DNA of 64,000 nt from Echinostoma caproni (GCA_900618425.1 UZAN01040036.1:5825-69824), one strand, 5' to 3'. Counted from the first letter of the stretch, positions 1-12,290 are shown. Program-made: numbers and translations. Notes: generated from the letters alone by a model not told the origin.

Positions 1-96
1 CACACCCCGACCGTCGTCGGCAGGTCCACAAGCCTGGTTCCCGGCCCTACCTCTGTTCGTTTGCGAACGCACGGATTTGGACTGCTGAGAGATCAG
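1..96 (+). CDS. candidate internal exon cut by window edge
   Basis: This is a GC-rich stretch (well above the window average) that runs off the left edge and stops at a consensus-like donor, CAG|GTAAAT at 94-102. Frame 1 is open for all 32 codons and ends in phase 0, with residues such as LRTHGFGLLRDQ before the splice site. Frame 3 is also open, so the reading frame is not certain. A phase-0 exit fits the phase-0 entry of the next plus-strand candidate at 7919. No domain or family is recognised. The upstream half is outside the window, so the acceptor cannot be seen. It could instead be a GC-rich repeat fragment. Confidence 0.33.
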
Positions 97-1942
97 GTAA
101 ATTTTCCACAGTCTAAGTTCTAACAGAAGCACAGTTGAGAGAATAATACACTGCTAGGCGAGTGATCACGTTTGGATTAGTTGAAATGAACGAATAACGT
201 TATACGGGAAATGGAGGCTTAGTAACGCACACGTAATACGCGGATGGCCTTGCAACTGACAGCTCTAGTCAACTGCCGCCATTTACTTAGGCCATAAAAG
301 TATCGAGTGACGTTTTTCCCCGTGGCGAGTACATTGCGGCCACTTATTGATCGTGTTAACCAAAGTGTAAGATGAAACAAAATTGTTTGGTTCCTGTCTA
401 GATAACTCACGTCATGCATCATCAACGGCAGTCTACATATACGAATTCCACATGATCGAAAGATCTGGCCTAAACTTTGTCTGTGAGGTAACAAATGTGC
501 AATTTACGATTGCAATGAAAGGAAAACTGTAAGAAAAGTCGAGAATGCAAACCGTCAGAATAGATTACCAAAATGCTGTAGCGTATACAGTGTCGTCGGT
601 TTACAAAAAATTGTAATCATAATCTATACGAAGTGGAAAATAACAGAGCATTTCCACGAAGATGAAACGCACCCGTTCGATACTGGGTCTATGAGGGAGT
701 GGTAACACCTGGCGGAAATGTCCATGCACAGAGGTTGAAGTAATACACCACTAAACTAGTCATAAGATGGAGTAAACTGAAATGAAATACGGGCTGCGTT
801 GAGGATCAATAACAGTTTCACCATTCACCTCCTTGAGGATAGATAATCTTAGGCGCCACAGGTAGAACCCGCTTAACCACTGACCAACCGGTTAGATCGT
901 TGACGTTGAACCACTTGCGCAATAAGGCACATTGCAATGCAATATTCCCGCCAGTATACCATTAAGCAGAGGAGATTCATGCTGTGTAAGAATCATTTGG
1001 TGTTGCAATATTAATGGTGATATCAAAATAGAGCTAGATTGCTAGTACTTCGCTTCTGAGAAACCACAAAGCTATTATTTTGTGCACTTTCATGCTCATT
1101 GTAACGTTTCTTTGGAGTACAATTGTTTTTTCCTGCCTAACAGGATTGTAACGTCAAATACAACATCAGCTGGATCTGTTTGTCATCACTACAGTTCTGG
1201 AACGATCGAAGACAACTTTGTGTTTGATACCAAAAGATATTTTGAAAAGAAGAGACCAATGTGAGGGTTCGTTTAGTAATTCTGTCAATTTATTATACGT
1301 ATATTATTTAAAAGACTCTACATCAAAATTTTCGTCACTCTAAGAAAAGATCAGGTAAGTCAAGTATAAAAAAACAGCAAGTAGAATATAAGTGAATTAT
1401 GTAACAGTACGATGAAAAGGGGCGTAATCAAAGACTGAAAGCGTTCGGTTAACACTTTTAGTGATGGATAATACTTGTTATCAATAGGGGTCAAAATGCA
1501 CCAGGTTTTGAACAGTTTCATATTTTCGGTGATTTTGGTTTCTTAGAAGCCTGAAGGACCTCGAATTTCACGTGGTTATGACATACTTTGCACATCATTT
1601 TTTGGATAAAACTTGATCAAAACAGGAAATTGTCCAAATGAGTTTGGTTTTCAGGGTCCAAGTCGAACAAATTAATCATATTACAAGAATATCAATAAAG
1701 TACTCCCATTTTTCAATCTTTTATTTGACATAATTTTGTTGAAAATACACTGATACAATTTTCGGGATTTGTAAAGCTGCCAATCAAAGAATCACCGTAC
1801 AGCTCTCAGAAAATGGTAGAATTCAAACAAGTTCTCCATGTTGACAAGTTGGTGATTTAGTTGTTTGACCATCAGCACCAAATGGACTGACTATCACTGA
1901 TGGCGACACCTGAACAAACATGATTTGGCAATTTGGTTCAGC
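97..1942. other. no gene seen; AT-rich intron/intergenic
   Basis: No supported gene or named repeat is visible. A consensus donor-like site (TCAG|GTAAGT at 1351-1360) occurs after a short open stretch but has no convincing acceptor, so no exon is called. If the flanking plus-strand exon candidates belong to one gene, this would be intron. Confidence 0.4.
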
Positions 1943-2090
1943 CACGATATGAGCTGGTCGGCACAGTAGTAACGCACGCGCCTTCCATGCGATGGGTCCG
2001 GAGTTCAAATCCTGGACGGAACGGTGGGTGTGCACTACTAATGAGCTATAATAAGAGCAAAACTCGAGTCGAGATCAGCATTTTCTGAGT
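1943..2090 (+). repeat. SINE-B, tRNA-derived short repeat
   Basis: The 5' part resembles a tRNA gene: an A-box-like run (GAGCTGGTCGGCACAGTAGT) followed about 45 bases later by a B-box-like GAGTTCAAATCCT. A short body containing GTGCACTACTAATGAGCT follows. The same head and body recur at 37676-37795 (minus), 37918-38035 (plus) and 53092-53260 (plus) with many substitutions, which marks a dispersed family rather than a tRNA gene. Element ends are approximate. Confidence 0.6.
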
Positions 2091-2279
2091 CGTTACTTGA
2101 TAGCTGAGACATGAGACAGACAAAACCTGTGTTACTACGTGAAAGGCTAGTGAGTTTTTGTCATTGTAAAACTCTGTGAATTATCCATCGTATTAGTTAG
2201 ATTTTTAGTGTAATTGCACTCCACTCAAGAAAATCCTTCAGATTTTTCCAACTTGAAAAACGAATAACATCTTAGTTCG

Positions 2280-3690
2280 TCATAGAGAGCTATTTTCATT
2301 TGTTGTCGTCAAAAACCCCGCAGTTTTGGGTGAGTCCTCTTCCCATGTTTCCAAGGATAATAACTATCTCCTTCTTCTCCCCGATCCAACTATGAACAAT
2401 ACCAAATCTATGCAGGGTTTGGTTTTCCAACTCATTCTATAACCTCCACTAGTCAGCTCTTCCACACCTGGGTTCAACAGAATAGTCTTGCTACCCTAGT
2501 CTGTGGTTACTTTGCTGGATGTGATAGTGATATTCCAGGATTAGCCAAATGATTTTCTTCATATAATTATCCTAAACGACTTCAATCTTGTCTCAGAGTC
2601 CATAATGTCCTCGTCCAATTCGCAGATAAACTCAACGGAGGATGTCGTGTCCTTGGCAGTTCATTTTGTAATGCAATCCCTATTTACTTCTGAAAATTGA
2701 GTTTGATGACTCTCCAGTCATCCGCTTTCAGTTCCATTCTTCAATCAAAACTGCTTCACAAACTGGAGTAGTTCGATTTTCCGGCTAAGTTGCTAGTATG
2801 GTTAGCTGACTGCCATTGTGGGAAGGAGCAATGCATGAAGCATGCTGGAAATACTATCTGTCCCGTAGCAAACCTATTCGGTATGTTTCGAGATGCTGTC
2901 TTATTACTGGTTTTTTCTACATGCATCGGTTATCTCCCCCTTATTTCCACTTACCTTTATAAATATGCAGATGGTTTCGTTTCGGGTTGGACGGTTTCAA
3001 CTCAGCGTGACCTTGAATGTCTCAAAGTCTCCGAGATTCACAACCTAGCAAAAGACCATGGTCTTTTTCTTCAACCTTTGAAATTTTTTATCTGTGACAC
3101 TCTGATTTTCCAACTGAACGCATAACTTTTCATACCAGTTCCCTTCCCAGATCAACTTCAGTTACATACATATCTTGGAGCAATCTTAGATAGTAGCATT
3201 CGATTGTCCACTCACTAGGAAACTTATTTGAGTAAATGTGCGTCACATGTACTTTCAGACTTGCAAACTCCTATATTGTTTCCCCTCTAATTTCCCTGGT
3301 CTGCACAAAAGGGATTCCACGGTTTCACTCCGTGGTTTTTCAATGATCAGGAACATCGACCTCAATGTGCTGACTAAGAGTTATGTCGTGTCCTCATGCG
3401 ATAGATCTGCTTTAGAGATTTCCGATTATTGTTTACATCCACATCATGCTGATTTCTCTAAATGAGGTGCCAACCCCATTATCCGTTACAAATTTTGATC
3501 ACCTGCTACATAGGAACAGTTTATACAGGAATTCTCCTTTTTCTTTGTCAGCGCTTGTACCGGTCGACAGTTACAAGGAAGCGACTGATTTGCGGGCTGG
3601 TATCGGAATGAGAGCCCATGTTATTCCGAGCTTCAATTGCCTAACCACAGTTTACTTTTTCCCCTTTTGTGAAATTCTTTTGTGATTGAT
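2280..3690 (+). mobile_element. decayed non-LTR retrotransposon (LINE) RT relic
   Basis: From about 2880 the translated frame reads as a non-LTR reverse transcriptase. A degenerate region corresponding to the GVPxGSVLGPxxF block is followed by YLYKYADGFVSGWTVSTQRD (2956-3015), then a Lys-rich LxLxPLK segment and, after a frame change, a LGAILDSSIRLSTH-like segment near 3175-3215. The catalytic YADD box reads YADG, so the second aspartate is lost, and frameshifts and stops are present, so this copy cannot be active. Downstream frames to about 3690 resemble a LINE C-terminus. The 3' end near 3685 (TGATTGATGAATAC) may be the element terminus. The 2280-2880 portion is assigned to the element only by continuity. 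The clade (CR1- or Jockey-like) is a guess. Confidence 0.65.
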
Positions 3691-6225
3691 GAATACAAAT
3701 TGTAAGTGACTTAAAAGCTAGTTTAAAAGCTTTGCAAAAGTACCCGTAAATCCGAATCCAATTTGGTTAAAAGGCAATGTGACTTAGTTTGATGGTTGCT
3801 TTCAGAAATGATCACTGGCCATGACCGAATTAGGAAATGACATATATGTTTCGGGTAGAATTTAAAGCAACGGGAATAAAATTAGTTGCGGAAGAAATAA
3901 TCTTGTTGTTCGTTCTACGTGAGTTCATTTTTAGCATTTTCGGCTCGACAAAGAGGACCATTATGTAACTGATCATATGCAATCTGAAGAAAAGCCATTT
4001 CGTGAGAACGTTCCGAGTGGCCTATGGTTAAAGGATTCGTCTAGCGGCCTTTTTGTCAAACACAATCCACCCATAAATCAAATAGACAGTGCACTTATAT
4101 CCAGCAATTGATGTTCCTGGTGGGATTCCTATATAGATCCAGTTGGTGATACCCAGCACAGTTAAACTCAGCCTTCAGTTGATTAAACTTCACTGGGATC
4201 TCCGTCTTAATTGGCCATCAGATTTGAACGGAACTGAATCAATAAGCAGTTCATGCAAATTGGTATGCACTAGTATCAACAAGAGTTTGTAATTCAAGTG
4301 CTCTGAGGAACTGGCTGGAACGTCCGCATAAACACATGAGGTAAGTTTCTGTTACCCGTAAATTTTGCAAAAAGGTTTCACGCTGTGGTGCAGTCCTGCT
4401 TTAACAATTGTACAGACTGAACTGCGCTGAGTGAATGGTCTAATTCCAGATAGTGATTCACCAAGTGCAAATTGTTCACTACTGACTCCATTAATTTGAA
4501 GTTGATTTTCGCTTATCAGTGTGAGATCTCATAGGAATGACGAAAGTTCTGACTCCTTACCAAAATTATTTGAAGTTAATTAAACTGATAATGAATCATA
4601 CATGTTTTGCCAGGCCAGCTGTTAGACGATGCTCATGTGTTTCTACCAATAAAAATCTATTGGGTACACGATTAAAAACTCTGCCCTCGGCAGTTTTGGG
4701 GCTCGGTGGACCATATCTCACAAAGTGACGCCTAAGTTGGTGGTAAAACCGACAGAATTTTGGTAGTGCTATTCGATAGTAGCATTATCATATTGGAGTA
4801 CAATGTGCTTTGCTACGCGTGATTGTTTGTGAACGGTTATAAGCCACAGTTGCATCCGTCAATTGAGCGCATATTCTAAATTCCCCTAACCATAAGCCCC
4901 ATGTTTAATCCCACCGCAGTCATGACCTAACTTAGTTATATGTTCAAACGTTTTGCTTGTAGTATCTGCTTTCCCTGCCAATCGATTTGACTTTTGCAAT
5001 CATGAACGAAAAGACATTGTTGTGATTAGACCGGGAGCAGCCATGACAAGTATATAAACGTGAAAAATGAGAGCCTTTGTGATTCATTTTCTTGAAATGA
5101 TTTCCCGGAATTCGGTAATCTGTTTCTTCAAATAGCTAGCGTCAGATGTGAACAGCTCATCATTTACCTCCTGCCGGCACATTACATGAGAGGTTTGCAT
5201 TTTTAGCAGGTTTACTATCAATCAGTGATTTTGAGACTTCAATTCAAATATTTGTTTATTTAATCAACCTATGCAGTATAATATCGGGTTTTTCTCTCTC
5301 TCGGGAAATCCGTTGATTTTCAGTAGTTACTCTGTTGCTATTTTGCTTCACACACAAATCCACACAAAGGCAATTTGCAATTGCTTTGAACCATCAAACT
5401 ACTGCTACACGCATACAAGAGGTGTACCATGCATTTGCTTGTGCATGGCCACATCTCAGTTTCCTATTCACCGTGTGGTTGGAAGTTTTATTGTCTATGC
5501 CGTTTTTATGACTGCCTAAGAATTTCAGTCGATTTTAGATGTTAAATCAATCGCAGGGGAAAAGCTGCGTTATGCTGAACTTTTTCCGTTTATTTACACA
5601 AAACAAATGCAATGTACATGCAAACACAATCGCCCCTGATTGGGGAAACAAGATTGGGCGGAAAATTGTGAGGCATGACAAGTGGAAAACCGAAATATGT
5701 AGTCGATGTATTTGATTTAATCGAATGCATAATCCCATTTTACCGTGTGACCGAGTAGGGTGGTACCATGTTAATCTACTCCGCAAATCTATTCGAATGG
5801 TCGTCGGATTCATTTATTTATTGATTGATAGCACGACTCATTCCGAAAATGTACCCTTTTGCCAAAGTTGAATTAGGCGCTATCAAAAATAGTAGGATAC
5901 AATCGATTATCGAAACGTGAACTCATCCCGGTGCCCTAATCCAATCGTCTGAGTACGGTCACATTATTTTCACTGCGCTAAAAGCTTAACCTAATAAAGT
6001 GACGACAACATTCCGAAAGAGGAATTGTAGATAGGTCGGATAGAATGATTTTGGTTTTGAAACTTTCCGAACAAAGGTGATAGTACAGTAAGCCACGTTT
6101 TTGGGACCCATCGCTGATTGGGAAAAGGTCATCTGAGGGATAAACCGAATTGGTAGCAAACATGATTAGAATACAGCTCCGTCCAGTGCGAGTCTGTTAC
6201 TTATTGCACATTCACGCCTTCCCTT
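3691..6225. other. no gene seen
   Basis: AT-rich sequence. A consensus donor (ATGAG|GTAAGTTT at 4336-4348) follows about 30 open codons, but the possible acceptor near 4246 lacks a pyrimidine tract, so no exon is called. The open frames at 5271-5519 (+) and 5547-5813 (-) have no supporting signal. Confidence 0.4.
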
Positions 6226-6345
6226 CTACACGCACGCACGCATGCACGCACGCACGCACGCACGCACGCATGCATGCACGCACGCACGCACGCATGCATG
6301 CACGCACGCACGCACTCGCACACGCACACACACACACACACCAAT
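6226..6345. repeat. (CACG)n/(CA)n microsatellite
   Basis: About 120 bases of alternating CACG/CATG tetranucleotide units ending in a (CA) run. The alternating purine-pyrimidine pattern is of the type that can adopt Z-DNA. It opens frames on both strands that would encode His-Ala-Arg-Thr repeats, which are artefacts of the repeat. Confidence 0.95.
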
Positions 6346-7918
6346 GCATTGATCTAGTGATTTTACGTATACTGTTTGATGACAAGAAATAATAATGTGG
6401 TGAATTTGACCGATTTCACAAAAGAAAAGCCACATTGTTCTGCGAATTCTCGATAATTATCACTAAACCTCATGTGAATAGAACAGCACAGTCCGATATG
6501 TTCCGATTGAGGGTAAAGGAAGAATAAATTGGTGCAATTGACGGAGTGGACTATTCGGGAAAAGCAAAGGGTGAGGAAGAGACGAATCGCAGATAAACAA
6601 GTTCAAATGACCTAACATAGACCATTAAAACCAAACGTTATAAAATAGTTGTTCAGTTTTACAAATTTTAATCGGAAATCTTCAGGTGTGAGCTTGGGGA
6701 GCTTTGAAATACAAAACCTCTCTATTTCTTGCTAAGCATACACTTCGTCTTTTGGTCTTTAATTAAAACCTCAAGAAACCTATCATTTGTTTATTTTTCT
6801 AATTCATCTGTTCAGTGCATGGATTTGATCAAAGCAAGCTCGTTAGATCCCTTTGTTACACAACAACATTCTCTTGACCTCAGCAAGGTTCACTCGTGAG
6901 TGTCACTCACCACTGTTCACCGGGATTTCGTACAACTCTGACTTCACATAGAGAAACCTAAGTGTTTTCATTATTCAGGATAAAAAATCAGAGCCCGGGG
7001 AGTGGGTGAAACCATCCGGTTAGGAAAACCAAGATACCTCTCAGAACATTCTCGAACTGAAAGTAATCTCCACGCACCGCGATATTTCTTTCCAATGTTA
7101 ATGATACTTCACCTTATTGGATAAAAACTTAAAACACCATGCATTCAACCGATAGAAAAGTGAGTCTCATTGCCCTTGAAATTTAATCATAATTGGAATC
7201 CTAAGTTTGTTTCAGAGTGAGGGAGGTGTCGTTTTAGTCCCGAGCGATATTCGCAAAGAGAAAGTCTCATCCAATGATTTTCCATGGAGAAGACATTTCC
7301 ACTAGCATAAGAAGACAAGAAGCTCAGTGCTGGGGTAAGGAACAGGTTGATGGATCACAGGCAGATAGCTCCTCTAGAGGGACTGGAATGCCCTGATTTC
7401 TAGGCTGGACACTAGGCTACATTGCGTCACCAATTTGATTCAGTGATAGGGTTTATTGGGTATTGTGTTTGCGTGACCAAAGTTCCCAGGACATAATATT
7501 CCATCAGCCGAACGTCAGACCCAAATGGGCTTTGATCCACACACATACACAAACACACAAACAGCCCCGCTGCATTGCTGGTCTGACTTTGGATGGCAGA
7601 AGGCCCTCGTATGAAATGACCTAGAGATTTTTCTTCTTTAGTCGGGCAGCCTGGCATTATTGCTCTCACGAAAAGTCATGGATCAATTTTTATTTCCTCA
7701 AGATTCGTGTTCCTTGGTTTCCTTGACACGCCTGGAATTGTGCTCGGTGTGGAAAATATGCATGCGCTTTCATACACACGCGGATTTTCGGCGACAAAAA
7801 ACTTCACGCTTTGATAATGAGATCAAATAACTGCGTTTACTCCAAACCGAACGTTTAGTGCAAATATTTTATCCTCTCTCCCTCTAACACCGTTTCCTCT
7901 TTTCGCATATTTACACAG
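6346..7918. other. no gene seen
   Basis: Mostly AT-rich sequence with no named repeat. A donor-like AAA|GTGAGT at about 7156-7164 follows an ATG and six codons (MHSTDRK), which could be chance. The minus open frame at 7427-7669 has no splice support. The last 60 bases form a long pyrimidine tract leading to the exon candidate at 7919. Confidence 0.35.
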
Positions 7919-7995
7919 ACTGAGCAATCGGACGTAGAGACCTCAACAGATGCCCAGTGGGTGCTGTCTTATGGTCGCCACTGCAAGAGCAGTTT
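7919..7995 (+). CDS. candidate internal exon (77 nt)
   Basis: A very pyrimidine-rich stretch (7866-7916) ends in ACAG at 7915-7918, a strong acceptor. Only one frame is open: TEQSDVETSTDAQWVLSYGR and then HCKSS, with GC above background. A donor-like GTGAGA at 7996 ends the exon in phase 2; its -1/-2 bases (TT) are weak. If that donor is not used, the frame stops four bases later (TTG TGA), making this a terminal exon. Entry phase 0 fits the exit of 1-96, and exit phase 2 fits entry at 8651. No family is recognised. Confidence 0.33.
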
Positions 7996-8650
7996 GTGAG
8001 ACACTTGGGTTTCGCTCAGTGAACGCAACTTGCTCCACTCCTCTATTCAAGTCTGTTTAAATTAAATTACCCAACTAAATTGGCAGCATTCGTAACTGTG
8101 TCGGTTAAGAAAACAAAGCGAACACAAACTCGGTGGTAGTAAATTAACATCCAGATACCTGTAGTTATGGTTGTGGTTTATTCATTTGATCATCCCTTCT
8201 CACGAGTATTTTTCATCACTCGGTCGGTCCATAGATTGTTTCGCAGTCAGCGTCAGGTGACTGAAACCGTACACATACACACACACAAATACACCTATAT
8301 CACAATTGGTGCATCGGATACGGATGGGATTATGATTTAACCGTTTCGTCATCGGGTCAGTCAGTGGGCAAGATGGTCCAGGTTTTTGATTCCGGGCCGA
8401 AATCGCCTTTCTCCACTAATTTATCAGGTCAGCATTTAAGTCATTTAGTGTTAAATGTATGGGAAACAGGGCGGAGGGAAATCAAATCATTTAATGTGTG
8501 CGTGTGAGTGTGCGCGCGTGTCAACGCATACACAGACGCCTTGGGTAACACCAACGGTTGAATGAGATTAACATGGAAGTGATTGGTTAACAAGGGATTC
8601 ACCTTCTTGATTTATGGCCTACGACTGATTAATGTTCATTTGGCTGGCAG

Positions 8651-8807
8651 TACTCCCAACTTGGGGCTGATCGACGCAGGACTATGTCTTCGAGGTGGTA
8701 CCCCAGACGCAGGGTTGCATCCCCCAACAGCAGTCAGAGATTCCCGAACCAATCGTCGTCATCATCAACAAATCCAGACTTCTCTATCAGACCAGATGGA
8801 AAATTGA
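8651..8807 (+). CDS. candidate terminal exon, frame ambiguous
   Basis: Acceptor GGCAG follows a T-rich run at 8630-8650. The sequence after it is distinctly GC-rich and open in all three frames for a while. The frame that continues the 7919-7995 exon (phase 2) ends at a stop at 8805-8807 with SLSDQMEN. A phase-0 entry would instead run to 8902 (RPDGKLTTRTVHLERTVREH, then ending SDSKTSW). The third frame is open from 8671 to about 8880. The chosen end reflects phase continuity only. The Ser/Arg-rich composition would suit a cytoplasmic tail, but no domain is visible. Confidence 0.28.
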
Positions 8808-8902
8808 CTACAAGAACTGTCCATCTCGAACGTACGGTCCGAGAACATATGCACATGCATACAGACCTGTACCGTTTGAGTGACTCGAAAACATCATGGT
8901 GA

Positions 8903-10453
8903 TTAGTAATGATGACGAGAAAACCGTGAAATAGACAAACGAACCGAAAGAATAGAATGTGTTTATGAATAGTTGGTTTGGGTTAGGGTTGGGGCTAGTG
9001 TGGAATGCGAGGCAAACATGCTGTTAAATGCTGAGCCTTGTTAATTACTCGTGGAAGGGGTGGGGTACTTGCCTAAGTTTCGAAACTCAGCAGGTGGGCT
9101 TCCAGTCCCACGAAAGGCATTAGTATGGAACATACCTTATAGTGACCGACGTCCATCCTACGTTTTCTATTTGACTGGTCCAGTAGAGATGATGATAAAA
9201 GGGGAAAAAGAAATTACGTGTGTACGGAGTCGACCCCGGGGGTGGATTGACTACAAGGGAAGGTGTCTGCGCACTGTTTCTGGGGTTGCCAGGGTATACA
9301 TGTTATAGGAGGGCGTGACCCATAACGATCTATTAATCAGACCAAACTGCATAGGTATCCCCTGTGGTCTGCTTTTTAGGTTTTTACTCCATTATCGGAG
9401 TCCGTCAAATTATGCTTATCTGTTTCTCTCCGCTCCACCCCAACGGCTTCATTTACATTAACCCAGCCTTGCTCATCATCACCATCAATTATTTATTCCC
9501 CTATAGATATCATGATTTGCATAATTATTTCAGTGAATGACTAAGTTCGCACCAAGTGATTATTTTGTGGTTAAAATAGCTAAGTGTGGTCAAACCAGAT
9601 GGGATTTCTTTTAAACGATACCAAATCACAAAAATTGTAAAAAATAGAAGTAAATAAATTCCAAGAAAGCGTTAACTTTTTTCTCTTACATTTTTCTTCA
9701 TGGTTTTCCGCCTTTTTACCCACGGTTTTGTGCTCCCATAATAGTGATCTCACAATTCCGTTAACGTGGAACAACCAACCCACGTGTTGGGAGACTGAGG
9801 TAAGGAAGAGGATCTTACAAGACCCGAGTGTGAAGCATTGGTGCAGAATCTGAGCGTGATTAGTTGTAAGATCACAACATTCGTCCTCAGAAACATCTGT
9901 TTGTTTAATGCATATACTTTCCGTTGAACATGCAACCTCTTATTACCTGCGTTAGGTTGTACAGAGAATTCATTGTTCCGTTTCGCTGGTTTTCTATTCA
10001 ACAGAAATTTTGGCAATAAACAAACACTTAATTTCAACATTCAGGGTCTGATTACTTGATCCATTCCAAGGATCGAGTTTCAACTAATTCAGAATTCTGA
10101 AGAGCCGTAGGATACTTGACTTGTCCCAAATATTTGAACAGCTCCACACAAACACACATGATACAGGCATCAATAGATAAGCAGTCTCGCATTCTACGCT
10201 TAGCATTCCACCAATGCAGTTCAGTGCCGTGAAGTGTACGTTTAACAGAGTCAAAGTGTTATTCATCATTAAAAAGCATTGAAAATATGATTCGATATGT
10301 TCAAAAACAATTGAGGAATGGGAAGAGCTTTCAGGGGAATAATAGGTCTGAATGGATAGCTGCTTGACTGTTCCAGATGTGAGTTTCATCGTGAAAGCAA
10401 CATCATTTAGTCGGGCATTTCAGGAACGGTCACACGGAGGAGATCTGTCTGTG
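8903..10453. other. tRNA-like remnant, otherwise empty
   Basis: At 9047-9110 a tRNA-like remnant is visible: flanks ACTCGTGGAAG and CTTCCAGTCCCACGA pair, and a B-box-like CTTCCAGTCCC lies inside. It is probably another degenerate SINE head. CGGAGTCGACCCCGGGGGTG at about 9226-9245 is GC-rich and unexplained. The minus open frames at 9580-10389 have no splice or family support. Confidence 0.35.
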
Positions 10454-10640
10454 GGGCGGCGGTGGCCATGTGGTTAGGTCAGCAGCTAGTGACCTGTGAG
10501 TCCCGGGTTCAAACCGCTACACCGCCGCCCGTCTTCCTTTATCTGTATTTTCCCCAGGCAGCCTTTGTATGACCGCAGCCCTCTTCCTGAAAGTTGACTG
10601 TACATTTGTATATTCAATAAATAGAAAAAGAAGTAAAAAG
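10454..10640 (+). repeat. SINE-A, tRNA-derived, best-preserved copy
   Basis: GGGCGGCGGT (10454-10463) pairs perfectly with ACCGCCGCCC (10521-10530), a 10-bp stem enclosing a 77-base tRNA-like head. A consensus B box, GGTTCAAACC, lies at 10506-10515. The head is followed by a body containing CCAGGCAGCCTTTGTATGA and CCTGAAAGTTGACTGTACA and ends in TATATTCAATAAATAGAAAAAGAAG. Copies with the same order (head, CTTTCTCC/CCC-rich link, GAAAGTTG, TATTCAATAAA-like tail) occur at 22645, 48461 and, inverted, at 18465. RNA polymerase III transcription is expected for such elements but is not shown here. Confidence 0.75.
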
Positions 10641-12164
10641 ACTATTTGTGGGATCTTAATTTTCCAACAGACAAATCCATCCTGTTGTGCTGATCAAAAG
10701 CATTTCGAGTAGCGCATTATACATTTCATCAGGATAAATATGACCAATAATAAGGGCGATTCCAATATTCTACACAATTTTTTTCGATACAACCACTAAC
10801 GTTGAATGAAACCCAAACTCAGTTAATCCGGACGGGTATTGGACCAGCAAAGCTCAACTGCAAATCCTTTTAGGAGTAGACAAATCCGAACTGTTGTGAT
10901 TTAAATATCGAGACAACAATATAATAGTTGTTACATGCTACTCAGTTTTAAATGATATTCGACGAACGAAATAACGGGGGGGGGGGGGTTGTACAAAGAT
11001 ACGGCAAGTCTAATTCGGAGTTAGAGGATTAGATGGCAGTGTACCAGCTGAAAGTGTGCTTCGGTGCTTTGTACTGCGAGTTTTCGTGCTTAATCCAAGC
11101 TGCAGAATTTTGTGGAGTTCAGTTTTCAGTGATGCTCAAAAAGTAATTCAATGTAAACAAAACGGTTCATTTGTGCAAAAGCGAAGACAAAAAGTAAAAT
11201 TATGGGAGCGGGAGGGGAGCAGATGAGCTGCGCATAGAACGAATGTTCATTCACTTCAGTTTGGATCCATCCACACCTCACGTGCGGGTTTCATCTCGCA
11301 GAGCGCATCAACTGATTCGTGTTTTGATTTTTCTGTTTACTGAATTAGACATCAACCGAAAATACATTCCGGTGACACATTGATAAATAACTTGGTTACC
11401 AAAAATGGTGTCATTTGAATGGGTCTGTACAAGCTACTTCAGAATGCTTTCATCGATGAATTTAAATGTATTTTTGTTCTACGCAACGGCCTTTATTTTT
11501 CTTGACTACTACTTTTGTGAGATATTACCCACTTGTGAGTAGTAGGTAAAATAGTTGGTGATTTATTTCAACGATCAAACATCAACAAGATCACCGAGGG
11601 CAAATTGCTGTATCTCAAAGATTAACTATCGATTGTATATTCGTTACCCGTCGTGTGGCTAGGAACTGCGATGGTATGTTTCTGATGACATTCCTGTGTT
11701 ATGTATGTCGAATCAGTGATGTCCCATCTGTAATCCTCAATAAAGTACTGTCCTTGACCGAGCATCGCCATTTGGAATTATAACGCTACTACTACTGTTG
11801 GGGGTCAAACACATAGCACTTTCGCATATNAAGCCACTAGTCCGTTTTACGATTGATTTACTTTCTGTATTCAGGAACGCATTATTCCAATAAAATTTTG
11901 GAAACTGCATAGTATTAACACTTACTAACAGTTTTGCTATCAACTCCAAGTACTTTGCTTCTGTGTCAGCTCAAACTGGTCCCATTTTATCATTCACCGT
12001 TATTTTGAGAATACATGTCAACAGTTAGTCAATATGCTCACATAAATTATCTTGGAAAGAGCATCCCATTCTATGCAATGTAGATTAATGATGTCGGAAA
12101 TTTGGCAAAAGGTTTCAACCCTTAACACCTTGGATTCATGTGAGTCATGGAGGAGTTGATTAAA
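10641..12164. other. G13 tract; no gene seen
   Basis: A run of 13 G lies at 10976-10988. The stretch around 11100-11150 (TTTTGTGGAGTTCAGTTTTCAGTGATGCTC) resembles 18112-18170, suggesting one more ancient repeat. A single N lies at 11830. No exon is supported. Confidence 0.4.
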
Positions 12165-12290
12165 TTTAAAATGGGAATTCGTTGCGTATATGGCAAATGA
12201 AGCGTGAAGTAAAAAGCAAGGAAGCACTGGATAGCTGTTTCAACCTGGTTGGGTCTCATCATAACACAGAAAAGAAATCGAAGAGAGGGG
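12165..12290 (-). repeat. SINE-C body, truncated
   Basis: On the minus strand this matches the body of the SINE-C copy at 18655-18870: GATGAGACCCAACCAGGTTG, CAGCT, a GCTTCCTTGC-like run, TTCACGCTTCATTTGCCATA, then GAATTCCC. The tRNA-like head is missing, so it is a 5'-truncated copy. Confidence 0.55.

Noticed and set aside
6226..6435. His-Ala-Arg-Thr and Val-Arg-Ala-Cys repeat proteins on both strands
   Set aside because: They are translations of the microsatellite.
8380..8480. Exon with TVSSSGQSVGKMVQVFDSG-like translation
   Set aside because: No acceptor at its left end, and GGTTTTTGATTCCGGG followed by CCTTTCTCCAC resembles a decayed SINE-A head and link.
8977..8996. Interstitial telomere repeat (GGGTTAGGGTTGGGG)
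   Set aside because: Less than three units; expected occasionally by chance.
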